From the NCBI GenBank assembly GCA_029582165.1, contig CM055881.1:40644655-40708654 (forward strand): a stretch of DNA of 64,000 bases, in the 5' to 3' direction. The DNA comes from Portulaca oleracea (Eukaryota; Streptophyta; Magnoliopsida; Caryophyllales; Portulacaceae). Position numbers and translations under genes: made by a program. The notes beneath the pieces are model-generated. The model worked only from the letters and a program-made list of their open reading frames with translations, did no database searches and had not been told where the DNA came from. Below, piece by piece: positions 25,001-36,700 of the stretch. The stretch's first letter is position 1; each line of letters opens with the position of its first letter.

Positions 25001-25389
25001 ACAAAAAGCACTTTTTGTGGGGTGTATTCTATGATCCCGAGCCTTCAGAAGATCGGATCCCAATAAACGAACCACAGAGGCCTTCTTCGGAAGAATTCCT
25101 TGAAGAGGACGACGATATGGAGATCGATATGATCGGTGGGCAAGATGTAGGTTTACCCGAGGTGGTCATCAACAGACGCGAACAAGCTCATCCTGCAAAA
25201 GGTGTTGAAGACAAGATCATCAACAGACGCGAACAAGCTCCTCCTGCAAAAGGTGTTGAAGACAAGATCATCAAAGTTGAGGTAAAAGAAGAGCCCGAAG
25301 AACAACTAGCAACAAGTTGTATTAAGCTCAACAGCAAACTGCAAAAGTGCTTAGATAGGTTTCATGCAACTGTGAAAGTGCTTAGATAG
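19062..25389 (+). CDS. PHD-finger protein of the AIPP2/PHD1 type, 581 aa
   Basis: Coding exons 21795-21880, 22030-22121, 22203-22559, 22867-22980, 23152-23265, 23514-23630, 23843-23960, 24216-24440, 24525-24649 and 24995-25389, preceded by a proposed start exon in which ATG (19062-19064) directly abuts a GT donor. Phases close at 582 codons. Residues about 2-55 are a C4HC3 PHD finger: CEICGDIGW, CSKCKLTHEHVYC and WICDDC. The middle is Ser/Pro/Met/Lys-rich with MSPPRM-like repeats. The C-terminal half (SPVWKGNFKV..DIALYF-type stretch GLDIGLYFLSSKR, ending WGVFYDPEP) matches the conserved module of AIPP2-like proteins. Such proteins work with BAH proteins and the CPL2 phosphatase in H3K27me3-linked silencing in Arabidopsis; that role is by homology. 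The acidic tail carries a 17-residue duplication. The start exon is inferred from phase only. Confidence 0.85.
20396..20590. mobile_element. MITE-like inverted repeat in PHD gene intron 1
   Basis: Left end GGACTTGTTCTTTTCAACTT..ATCATAAA and right end ACTCATGATAAGTTGATAAG..CCCTG are imperfect inverses (AACTTATCAT core). No coding capacity. It lies in the proposed 2.7-kb first intron. Confidence 0.55.
22800..23275 (+). repeat. Tandem duplication of an exon and its upstream intron end in PHD gene
   Basis: Exons 22867-22980 and 23152-23265 are both 114 nt, start in the same phase and encode related peptides (KGRPVLHKEVTLMKS against KGRPEVQKKVTLMKS). The intron sequence just before each also matches (ATTAGCATATTGACAGCTTTG in both), so the duplicated block includes the acceptor. 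Frame is kept. Confidence 0.88.
25165..25266 (+). repeat. Two 51-nt coding repeats in last PHD exon
   Basis: Two copies of a 51-nt unit (25165-25215, 25216-25266) encode VINRREQAHPAKGVEDK and INRREQAPPAKGVEDK-type 17-residue blocks, nearly identical at the DNA level, indicating recent duplication in the acidic tail. Confidence 0.9.
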
Positions 25390-26043
25390 TAGGTTTGATG
25401 CAACTGCTTGTATTTGAGGAACAGCCCAGTTTTGCATAGATGTGGCTAGTTTCAGTTTGTTGTGTTGAAAACCATCTAACATGATGGATGATGTTTGTGT
25501 AGTGTAGTGTACATGAGTGAGTATAGCATGTACAAAGTTGCTAGGAAATGGCTAACTTTGTGTTGTAGAATGTAGGATTTGGAATGAATTTATGAGTTAA
25601 TTTTGATAGTAAAAAGTGCAAGTTCTTGTGGCACAAGTGAAAATGAGATGTGAATCTTAATTCGTGGCAGATTGAGAAACTTCTTACTACAGGGTCTAAC
25701 GTACTTTAACGGTGTTCTTAACATTTTTCCTTTATGAATCACGATTTTAATGTATGTTGAATGAATATTCAAACAGTTGTGTAGAGAATTTCTTCAACTC
25801 AAAAAGATATGACAACCAAATCAATAAAATTTGAAACTAAAGCTAGGCAGTCCTGCATTGATGATTGGACTATAAAACTGACCTTGTGCTTTACAGTTTA
25901 AACCTTAAAAATGAGGTATCATCCAATCTCAAACTTTACTTATACATACTCTTTTTTTCGATCCTTCCAATAAAACTTCAATTTCCATACTTTCAACACC
26001 CTATACAAAGATTCTAAATATCGGGTTTGGAGAATCCTTGTCA
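25390..26043. other. 3' region of PHD gene and spacer
   Basis: The first 200-250 bases are the likely 3' UTR. The rest holds no recognised gene, RNA or element. Confidence 0.5.
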
Positions 26044-26292
26044 TTAGTTACTTAGGATTTTCCTTCTCCATATTTGCTTAGCCTTTTCCCAACTCTGGGT
26101 TATTGAGATAATTTGATCTCTAATCTTCCTCTTGTTGAACATCAATATCACATTGGCAACATCTTTGTAATTCCATAATTGAACAAAGCCAAATCTTTCT
26201 CCTGTTCTTTGAGGAATATAGGTGTCCTTGACCTTACCAACCTTTTGAAAAACATCTAAGTAGACCAAATTCATCAATTTAGGTGTGTTATC

Positions 26293-26937
26293 TGTTGATG
26301 TAAAATCGGTGTAGGATGGGAATTTACTCGGGTATTCAAGTGAGTCGAAGGCATACCTTCTCTCCTTCGACTTATATAACTGCCGTATATAGTCTGCAGG
26401 ATAAAACACTTGCCTTGTAGAAACTTAGACTCTTACTCTCATGTCAACTTTAGAGATTGTGGCCACCAAAACTGCCACCAAAACTAAGGAGATGAGATTC
26501 TCATTGGAATGAATATATGATGGGTCCTATGTCAACAACTTGCAAATGGTATTCTTAAACTTGACACCATTTGACAACCCCTTGAAATGGCATCATATCC
26601 ACCCTATTTATAAGCCATGAAGAGGCACTTGGATAGGGTGGATATGGATAAGATTTATCCTTGTCATCTTTGGATAATTTAGATAATAATTAATTAAATA
26701 CTATTATCCACTCATAACATGTATGAACTCATGCTTAAATAATCCATGCATAAACCGATTAAATATTATCAAAGTTATCTCCTTGCTTGGTAACACATAC
26801 CCGTGTTACCCTTAATATGGCCAATTAGGTCTCGAAAAGTCTGCCCGACTTTTCCTTATACCCAATAGCCCATCTTATGAGTTAACTTAGATTAAACCGA
26901 GTCACTAATCTTATCATACACTTGAAATTATCCAACA
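26293..26937 (-). repeat. 3' LTR of the retrotransposon
   Basis: 645 bp. By eye it differs from its partner by roughly ten substitutions and a 12-base length change (GCCACCAAAACT-type repeat), suggesting a fairly recent insertion. Confidence 0.9.
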
Positions 26938-26949
26938 ATCCCCCGCCAT
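26938..26949 (-). other. Polypurine tract of the LTR retrotransposon
   Basis: Minus-strand ATGGCGGGGGAT sits directly against the start of the 3' LTR, the expected site of plus-strand priming. Confidence 0.7.
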
Positions 26950-29366
26950 TTCGAGTGTATGGAATTATTGACCAATATTCCAACACCCCCGCCATTTGTG
27001 ACATATCATAAACACACAACTTGAATCACCAAGAGAGTAAGGAATTGTTGTGTATCATGGATAGTGTCTTGCGACTTGAACTTCCATGTAGTGAACATAA
27101 TTACAAATATCTGAATGTGATAGTTGACTAAGCATTGAACTTCACATCCTTGTTGACCATTTGGATACATTTCACTGACACAACTCATCAACTAAGATTC
27201 TTTGAACTTACGACACTATTATCCGCCATGTGTCACATATCCTCTCGTGAGCAAATAGAAGCCAAGCCCATTAGCTCCTTGAGGCGGCTACACCTCTTGC
27301 TCACATAGGTAGACTGAAACTTATATGCTCCTGTAATTGAGCCCCCATCCTTAAACAATCTATTAAGAGTAAACACTCAACCTCTGTACATTACAGCTTA
27401 AGCACAATACTTAACCTTAGGACAGTTTAAAATTTGTGCTATCACAATCACTATCTAATAGAGTCACCCTCCGAGAGCTTGACATCAAGTCAAGTATCAA
27501 GAAGAGGCACTATTATTAGTATTTGTTAAAATTGGGCTTATTCCTATCCCCCTTGATAATATAAAATTATCAAGTCCTTGTTTAGTCCTTTAACCAAAGG
27601 ATCAAACCGAGGTCTTTCTTGAACAACTTGAAAATCTTGAAAACAATGACCTACTTCATCCTTAACCAATAACGATCACTAGATAAATCCATATCCTTCC
27701 ATGATCAATTATTAAACTTTGAAGATAGTCATACTTAATAACACTTGTAACTTAAACATGCATACTTAAATATATCGACAATACATACAACTAAACCATT
27801 GTATTATAGCTCGATATCGATATCCATACAACTAAACCATTGTATTACATTTCGCCATTGAAAAAGAAACTTAACTTTTGCAATCAATATAATTAAACAA
27901 TCATATTGTAGGCAATGAACTCGAATAAAACTTTACTTGCAATCAATATGACTTAAGTTTTCATATTGTAGGCTTATAGCAATCAATATTGTAGATTATC
28001 TAGCAATCAATATGATTAAACTATCATATTGTAGACTAGTATAATAATCAATATTGTAGGCTCCTTAAGAATAACCTCACATTAAATCTTGTACTTATTA
28101 GAACCATAATTAACTTGTAAGCTTAATCTTGACATGTAGTTAAACCATTACAACTTAAACTTAATATAAACTTTATTAAGTTATCATGGAGAATAAAATC
28201 TTTACTTGTACTCTTATAGAGTTTAAAACTCCATCTCATATATGTAATTAAACTATTACATATTGGACATTTGCTACAAAATATGTAACTAAAATTAATT
28301 ACATTTTACTTTATTTGGCCATATCATCTTATAGAGAATACTACTTAACTTATAATGGGAATAAACCTTCACATTTACTTATGAAATATTCTCTTCATGA
28401 CTATATCCAAAATAAATAACCATGGATCTAAAATCGTACACTTGGCCAATTTAAACTTAATTAAATCCATCTATAATAACATAGTCATGGACTTATAATC
28501 TTTTCAAATGTACATAAAATATAAATTTCTTTTCTTGTAGCAAAACTTATACTTGAACATGCATACTTGAACAATACATATATCACTTAAATAATTCATA
28601 GACTAACACTTATGACATGATCATCTTGTACTCAAATAAAACAATATTTTACATATTGTCAACTTATCTCATGATCAAAAAAATTAGTCTACATAACTTA
28701 ACATATGTATTAATAAAATCATACAACGTCATAAATTATACAATGGATGTGACATGTATAAAGTAAATCATACAACTTAACGATTACATATCCAAAAATT
28801 CATAACTAATCTTATAAATATAACCAAAATTTTGGATAACACCAATAGGTTATTTGGAAGTTATAACCAACATGCAACCATATGCATTCTACCAACATTT
28901 GGATAAAGCCATATCCAATGTACCAACTCATGCAACACAACGCACCAAGCAACACATGATCAATCATCATCAAAAGCCTGGCATACATACTTAAATATAT
29001 GAACAAAGATTGCCTAGACCCATGCAAACCCATTAACTTGTCAGTGCATGCAAACATAGAATCATGTATTCACATATCAAAGATGCATGGACTTAAAACT
29101 TGAATCATCAGTGCATGTATTGCATGATCGTTATTGACAAATCAATAAAAAATTAGTTAGTTACTTATCTTATCCAAAGTTTGAACTCGTATTCTAAGAT
29201 CAGTGCACGATTACTTTGCCTAAAACCAAGGAGCGGCCATGATCTTAATAGGCCAATCTGGTATCTATCAAATTCAGCCAAAAACATCTCCACACTTGAT
29301 CTCCAAACTTGATCTTGATCTTGTCATGCCCCGATTCAAAAACTTGATCTTATATAAGTCGAAGAC

Positions 29367-29999
29367 TGTTGATGTAAAATCGGTGTAGGATGGGAATTTA
29401 CTCGGGTATTCAAGTGAGTCGAAGGCATACCTTCTCTCTTTCGACTTATATAACTGCCGTATATAGTCTGCAGGATAAAACACTTGCCTTGTAGAAACTT
29501 AGACTCTTACTCTCATGTCAACCTTAGAGATTGTGGCATCCAAAACTAAGGAGATGAGATTCTCATTGGAATGAATATATGATGGGTCCTATGTCAACAA
29601 CTTGCAAATGGTATTCTTAAACTTGACACCATTTGACAACCCCTTGAAATGACATCATATCCACCCTATTTATAAGCCATGAAGAGGCACTTGGATAGGG
29701 TGGATATGGATAAGATTTATCCTTGTCATCTTTGGATAATTTAGATAATAATTAATTAATTACTATTATCCACTCATAACATGTATGAACGCATGCTTAA
29801 ATAATCCATGCATAAACCGATTAAATATTATCAAAGTTATCTCCTTACTTGGTAACACATACCCGTGTTACCCTTAATATGGCCAATCAGGTCTCGAAAA
29901 GTCTGCCCGACTTTTCCTTATACCCAATAGCCCATCTTATGAGTTAACTTAGATAAAACCGAGTCACTAATCTTATCATACACTTGAAATTATCCAACA
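29367..29999 (-). repeat. 5' LTR of the retrotransposon
   Basis: 633 bp direct partner of 26293-26937. It contains the same short open frame start (MFYPADYIRQLYKSKERRYA) near its downstream end, so that peptide belongs to the LTR and not to the RRM gene. Confidence 0.9.
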
Positions 30000-30049
30000 T
30001 TATCGACAAAAACTGTGAAAGGTTTTCTAATTTTTGTCACCCTCTTCAT

Positions 30050-30795
30050 GGTTGAAATTTTAGTGGATCTTCTCTACGTGCTAGAGCTCCCGACTTTTTT
30101 TTTCCTCTCAACACTGTTTCATTGCCTTACAAACATAAACACCACCCTACAATCTTTCCGTGATAACTAAAACCACCTACAACTCTACAAGTACAATGAG
30201 TAAAAGCAATCTCATAAATCCAAAGAAAAACATGTAAAGAGAAAAATTGCCACGATTATTAATTTTGAATTTTTGGAGCACTATTACATATTGTGAATCT
30301 CCTTATTAATCTAAAATTTATTTTTGTCATTTTCTCTTTTCATTTTTTGGCACTTAAGATTTGGCAATGTGCAAATATAAACCACCATATTGCTAAAAAA
30401 AGAAATAAACTAGGAATAAAAATGCAAAAAAAGAAGTAATTCAAAAATTTTCCCTCCAATAGTGAAAAAGCCTAAAGGCACTTCTCCATTCACAAATTTA
30501 CCCTAATTATTACCGTTCCAATTTTATTTATTTCTTTTCACTTTTTTGGATGGAATTATTCTTTCCAAGTAATAAAAAAACAGAAAACAAAAGAAAAAAG
30601 GTTCAAAAAAAAAAGAAGGAAAAATGGAAAAAGAATTCCATACCTTTAATTTTTTTCAAAATCAATCAAAAAATTCCCAGTAATTTGGACTGGTCTTTTT
30701 GACTTCGACTGTTGAGATTCAAATCTTCGTCCTTTGTAGTTTTGATTGATAGTTTCCATCAAATTTGGAGAGAGAAAGTTAGAGTGAGAGAGAAG
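30050..30795. other. Spacer and promoter/5' UTR of HDA5-like gene
   Basis: AT-rich; A-runs at 30586-30620; no separate gene. The last 80 bases (GAGAGAAAGTTAGAGTGAGA region) are the likely 5' UTR of the deacetylase. Confidence 0.5.
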
Positions 30796-33700
30796 ATGGA
30801 GGGAGAATCGAATTCAAGGGAGAAGGATACAGTGCGGCGGCGCGTAGGGTTAATCTACGACGAGCGTATGTGCTTGCATCATACTCCCGATGGTGATGAT
30901 CATCCTGAGTGTCCTGATCGAGTTAGGGTTATCTGGAACAAACTCCGCGATTCTGGACTTCTCTCCAGGTCTCATTCTCTTCTTCTTCCTCCTCAATTTG
31001 TACCTACTTGTTTTGGATTTATGTTTGGGGTTTAATTTGTTGCTTGTTTGACTTCAATTTTGCTGAATTTGTGTTTTCTTATGCGTCATTTGAAAGAACT
31101 GATGAATTTGGTTCGAGTGATGTGTATGGTTGTTCAGGAGAATTTGTGGTTTGGGAAAAGGAAAATTGTATGTCGGAATTTGGTGAAATGATTGGTGTTT
31201 AATTTGTTGCTTGTTTGAGTTTAATTTTGCTGAATTTGTGTTTTCTTATGCGTCGTTTGAAAGAGGTGATGAGTTTGGTCGAATGATGTATATTGTTGTT
31301 CAAGAGAATTTGTGTTTGGAGAGAATGAAAACTGTACTGTCGGAATTTGGTGAAATGTTTGGGGTTTAATTTGTTGCTTGTTTGAGTTTAGTTTTGCTGA
31401 ATTTGTGTTTTCTTATGTGTTGTTTGAAAGAGCTGATGAGTTTGGTTCGAATGATGTGTACGGTTGTTAAGGAGAATTTGTATTTGGGGAGAATGAAAAT
31501 TGTATGACAGAATTTGGTGAAATGTTGAGGGTTAATTCATTGCTTGTTTGAGTTTAGTTTTGCTGAATTTGTGTTTTCTTAAGCATCATTTGAAAGAGTG
31601 GATGAGTTTGGTTCGAGTGATGTGTAGGTTGAGAATTTGTGTTTGGGGAAAATGAAAATTGTATGCCAGAATTTGGTGAAATTTCAGAGTTACGATTTAC
31701 GAAGACTTCTTTTTCGGTTAATTTGGTTGAATTGGTATATATAGTGACAGAAAGATATTAAATTGTAATTGTTTGAGAAATAAATAGCATCATTTGGTTT
31801 TTTCTCCCCACGAGGTTGATATCTTTGTCTTAAACTGGGGAATGTGGTGGCTGGGTGTGGTCAAGTGATAAGAGTTTTGTGGTTTTGAGTTTTCAGAAGA
31901 AATGAGATTTCAAGATGAAGATACTTGTTATCTTTTTGAGAGTTCAATTCACCACTATGAGTGCAAAATTATTGTGTGCTTTTAAGGATTTTTTTTGGGC
32001 ACTGTTTTGCTAAGTAGGATGAGTTGCTACTTAATAGTATTATGTAAATGCATATAATATGAGTTTTTAGTAATACGGAAGATGCATATAGTATGTACTA
32101 CTTGAAATTAGCATAACGAATTCATTTGGAGCCAGGTGACAGGGGAAGAAAGTGGACAGCGTGATGGTTTGGTTTAAACTTTAAAGTATGGATGAAATTG
32201 TAAACTTAATAAAGTGAACTGAATTGTTATTGATATTTGGTACTGAGAATGGCGAATGAGCTTTCCGGGAGAACATGGATGAGGTGCAGGATTAAAAAGT
32301 AGTCATAGTAGTAAACCATATCCCTTCCTGTTATGAAGTTTGTTACACACATGCTCACTCACACTCATAAATTTTGTGCATATTATTTCACTTGTTCTTT
32401 CTCGTGCTATTGTTTTCACACTTGTTGAGTGAAATGGTTTGGCATTGCTGTTCTCTACAATTTATATCAGGAGTAAAAGCGAAAGTAACTTAATTCGTTT
32501 GTTTGGCTATGTTTTATTCCAACACCCCCCCCCCAACAAACAAATAAAAAAACGGGAAGGATAAAAACAAATCGAGTAGAAGTCATATTTCTTTTTTCAT
32601 TGGTACCACAAAACCCATCCCCTAGTGTTTGAGCTATGAGGGAAGTACAATTCTATTATTTTACGAGGTAGTATTACGTGAATTTATGAGGATTGGTGAC
32701 CGCTGTCTATTTGTGGTAATTTCAAGAAATATCGAAGTATTGGTTGTGTGAAGTTAGTGCGTGGAATCGCGGTTGCTTTTTGTGTTGCATATTAGGTCTT
32801 TGGGTTGTACATAAACTCTTTGCAACAAACTTGGTATCCTGAAATTTTGTCATTTCTTTTTTAGGTGTGTGCTTTTGAGTGCCAAAGAAGCAGAAGACAA
32901 ATATATAGAATTGGTTCACTCAAAAAGTCACGTTGATCTCATTAAGAATATAAGCTCCAAGCAGTTTGATTCTCGTAGGGACAGGATTGCTGCCAAATTT
33001 AATTCTATTTATTTTAACAAGGGTTCGTCGGAAGCTGCTTATTTAGCTGCGGGGTCTGTTCTAGAGGTAAAATTTCTTGGTTAAGCTGAGCATAAAACTT
33101 GTTTATTTATCGGTTACCCCCTGCCATGATTATTCTATAATCAGTGTTGTAAATTTTTTCCCCCAAATTTTGTTTGTAATGTCTACCAAATAGGCTTGTA
33201 TCCATGAACTTCCTGCTCAGTGAAGAAACCAAACAAATAGAATTAGGTCCAAGACACTAGGTTAATCTTATTGGCTGCCTTTTTCCAGCTTCATGTTGGA
33301 CACTCAAACTCAAACTGTCTCGCTGAACTGTTCTCTACATCTTAGCCTGTATGAGGCAATTTTCTCTTAATCAGATCTAGCTTAATGGAAAACAAACATC
33401 TTCGCAAATTAAGGGCAAGGCTTTATGCATGTTACTAAGTGTTCTAGTGTAATTAGAACTACTTTTACTGTTTTACTTTATTTGGTCACATTGATGCTTG
33501 ACTTTCAGGTGTCCAAAATGTCAGTCCAAGCGATTTCTTAAGAACTTTCTATCTCTGATACCTTGCTTAGGCTGGATTCACTCTTGGCGTTTTTGTTCAT
33601 ACTGATATGTTCTTACCATTACAGCAAACTTATTTTTCTGTTTTATGTTATCTCAATGTCATCATTTAAGTGGTTTCCCATTGAATAGGCAGCAGAGAAA

Positions 33701-36700
33701 GTAGCCAAAGGGGATCTTGATTCTGCTTTTGCAATTGTGAGGCCTCCTGGGCACCATGCAGAGGAAAATGAGCCAATGGGTTTTTGTTTGTTCAACAATG
33801 TAGCTGTTGCAGCTAGTTATCTGTTGAATGAAAGAGTGAGATTCTATCCTCCTTCCCTTTAACCACAGATTCATAATGGCAATTATCTATTTTGAATTGA
33901 TTCTTATCTAACTTTCCTTATTAACACTTTCGATCATTCAGCCAGAATTGGGCATTCAAAAAATTTTGATTGTTGACTGGGATGTTCATCACGGTAATGC
34001 CACCCAAAAAATGTTTTGGAAGGACCCTCGTGTTCTTTTCTTCTCTGTTCACAGGTATATCTCAGAAGAAGTTTCAAAGTTTTCTTTTGGGCTTATGTGA
34101 ATGGTTTTATGATCTTTTGGGATTGTGTAAATGGTGTCTGTATGCATTGCACCATTTCTTAAATTAGCATTTACCCTTTTCTTCTGGAACTGTGTCTCAT
34201 TTTGCTAGGCATGACTTCGGAAGCTTCTACCCGGGGACAGATGATGGTTCTCTTACTATGATTGGAGAGGGGCCTGGAAAAGGATACAATATCAATGTCC
34301 CTTGGGAACATGGTCGCTGTGGTGACCCAGATTATCTTGCTGTTTGGGATCATGTATTGATTCCAGTTGCCAAGGAATTCAATCCAGACATGGTTATTGT
34401 TTCTGCAGGATTTGATGCAGGTTATCCCTATAAAGGATTTGTCATTTACTCACTTTTGAATTTTTCTGCATCACCTTGACTTGCTGTAGCATTTTATTCA
34501 TTTGAGCTGTTACATAGGTTTGTACATCTTTTTTAGCTCTCTATGCATAATGCTCACTCTTCTGCAAATATTTTGATTGATGATGGAATGGGGATCATCA
34601 AAAGAAATATCAAACTGGTAAATATTGGCATGAGTTCAAGGGGAACAAGTTCATGGCTTGAAACGTACACAATGCTTGTTCTTGGGTCTAAGGCTGTGAG
34701 ACATCTAAAGACTATTGTTGAAAACCTTGAAATCAAAACTAGATCGGTCTTCAAACATGTCCGCTGATAGTTTCGTTTGTTCTTTTACTTGTTTTATTCG
34801 TCCGAAAAAGGCATTGAATGAGTGTCATGGCTTGGCATTTTCATCTCTAGTTTTGCTGAAACTAATCTTGTGTTGGTTTTGAACTGCAACAGCTGTTCGT
34901 GATCCTCTTGGTGGTTGTTGTATTACACCTTACGGCTATTCTGTGATGCTGAGAAAGGTTGGTGTTCAATTGTTTTTAAGTATATTAGCTTGTTGACTTC
35001 GAGAGTTTCAACCTGAAGTTTTCCTTTCACTTTAGCAATGAATGTTATGACACATTTTTCTTTAACTTGATCATGCCTTATCCAAAAGTGTGATACAGTG
35101 CCATTTTTAGAAGTGAAACCAGAAAGCTCTCTTTTAATCTTTTTTGCCCGTTGTTTGTGCATCCTGTCTTTTTGGTTCGACTCACTCATTTTTATCCGAA
35201 CCTTTTCAGTTAATGGATTTTGCTCATGGCAAAGTTTTACTTGCTCTGGAAGGAGGATACAACCTGCAGTCTTTGGCAAATTCAGCTCATGCATGTGTAG
35301 AAGTTTTATTAGAAGAAAAGCCAATTGTGGGATCTTCGGAGGCTTATCCATTCGAATCAACATGGCGTGTTATTGAAAACGTAAAATCTTTTGCCTTATA
35401 GACCAACCTTCGAACAGGGTTTGTGTTCTTATTTTTCTGACAGAGGAAATGAATGGAACAATAGGTTAGGCAAAAGCTAAGTGGACATTGGCAATGTCTT
35501 TCTGATGAGCTACCCAAGAAGTTAACGAGCCTTAAAGCTGCTCCTCCTCAGGTAATATTATTCTTTGACATTATAAGGCTTTAATACTTTGCTGTCCTTA
35601 GTTGTTAATTGATGACACTATAACTATAAGGCTTTATTATATCTATGCTCCTTATTGAGAGTTTCAGAGACTCTCTGGGCAGTAAGTGATGATGCTATCT
35701 TTATGTTTTTACCTGTCTTCTCAATGTTAATTCTACTGTAGATTACTTTGTCTTGGCTTGTATTTTGGCTACTTTTCCTGATGACATATTGATCAGTGAA
35801 TGTTCCCAAAACGCAGTTGATCGACACAAGCTCTGATTCTGAAGCTGAAAATCTGGAAGATGCTGTGAGTGACATCATAGGACCCCTTTCAGAACTTAAA
35901 ATTGCTGCAGGCCAAGGTGACAGTCAAATTATTCCTTGGTGGATATTGTAGACCCCCCCCCCCCAAAAAAAATAATAATAATAATAATAATAAATAAATA
36001 AGTAAATAAAATTAGAGAAACAAAATGGGTAATTGAGCGTCCTGACAATCGTCGACGAACATGCAGATCAGGAGAACAAGGTTCCAGCCGCATGGAGATC
36101 AGAGCTGAGATTAGTTGATGTTTGGTATGCAACCTATGGGTCAAATATGTGGAAACCGAGGTTTCTTTGTTATATCCAAGGAGGACAGGTACACTATTTA
36201 CATCAAAGATATGATGTACCATTGTGAGATTTGTTTTATTTACTTTAAAGGATCAAAACTTGGCCTGCTACTGAAACTCACTTTTAAAGATACTCTTCCT
36301 TTTGCGTACATGTTTCAAGACAATGATTGAGCGTCTCTTTCTTGGGCTATTGTGTTATTATTATCAGGCGGAAGGTATGAAGAAATCATGTCAAGGTTCA
36401 ATGGACAAAAGTCCACCGAAGGATGTCTTATGGAAGAGTATCCCTCATAGATTATTCTTTGGTCATGATTATACTGCAACATGGGGTCCTGGAGGAGTTG
36501 CCTTCCTTAATCCTGAAAGCAATACTCAGGACAAAACTTACATTTGCATGTACAGAATTACGTAAGTGATTCTCGTTACTCTTGTTATACTACTGTTCCT
36601 TAAACTTGTCTGACCGAACCCATAGAATTGGATCGACTGCTGATAGCTTGCTTTCGAAATGCAATATGTTCATATTCTGACACTTTTGCGTTTCTTTCTT

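Larger units (their letters stand above)
26293..29999 (-). mobile_element. Non-autonomous LTR retrotransposon (LARD-like), 3.7 kb, intact target duplication
   Basis: Two near-identical direct repeats of 645 and 633 bp bound 2.4 kb of AT-rich DNA without gag or pol frames. LTR ends are TG..CA in the minus sense (TGTTGGATAATT..TACATCAACA). The 5-bp duplication TTATC flanks the whole element (26288-26292 and 30000-30004). A purine-rich ATGGCGGGGGAT directly precedes the LTR at 26293-26937 in minus sense, which sets the orientation and makes that one the 3' LTR. A tRNA-primer site next to the other LTR was not evident. Short AATCAATAT..CATATTGTAG repeats at about 27880-28060 fill part of the interior. 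Copia or gypsy membership cannot be decided without coding sequence. Confidence 0.9.
26044..30049 (-). pseudogene. Small single-RRM reading frame interrupted by an LTR retrotransposon
   Basis: The minus-strand frame begins at 30049 (MKRVTKIRKPFTVFVD, with the RNP2-like TVFVDN), reaches the TTATC target site at 30000-30004, and resumes after the retroelement at 26292 (NTPKLMNLVYLDVFQKVGKV), with the RNP1-like RFGFVQLW and a stop at 26044. Counting the target duplication once, the two parts join in frame to 98 codons including stop, and an in-frame stop lies upstream of the ATG. RRMs with this FTVFVDN..YIP..RFGFV pattern are common in plant LINE ORF1 proteins and their stray copies, so this may itself be transposon-derived rather than a host splicing factor. 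It is broken now. Confidence 0.75.

Noticed and set aside
27880..28060. Regularly spaced AATCAATAT/CATATTGTAG repeats resembling an array
   Set aside because: Repeats are short, uneven and lie inside a plant retroelement; not a CRISPR array, which plants do not have.
29274..29483. 69-aa frame sharing its N-terminus with the RRM ORF, possible paralogue
   Set aside because: The shared part is LTR sequence present in both LTRs, so it is not a second RRM gene.
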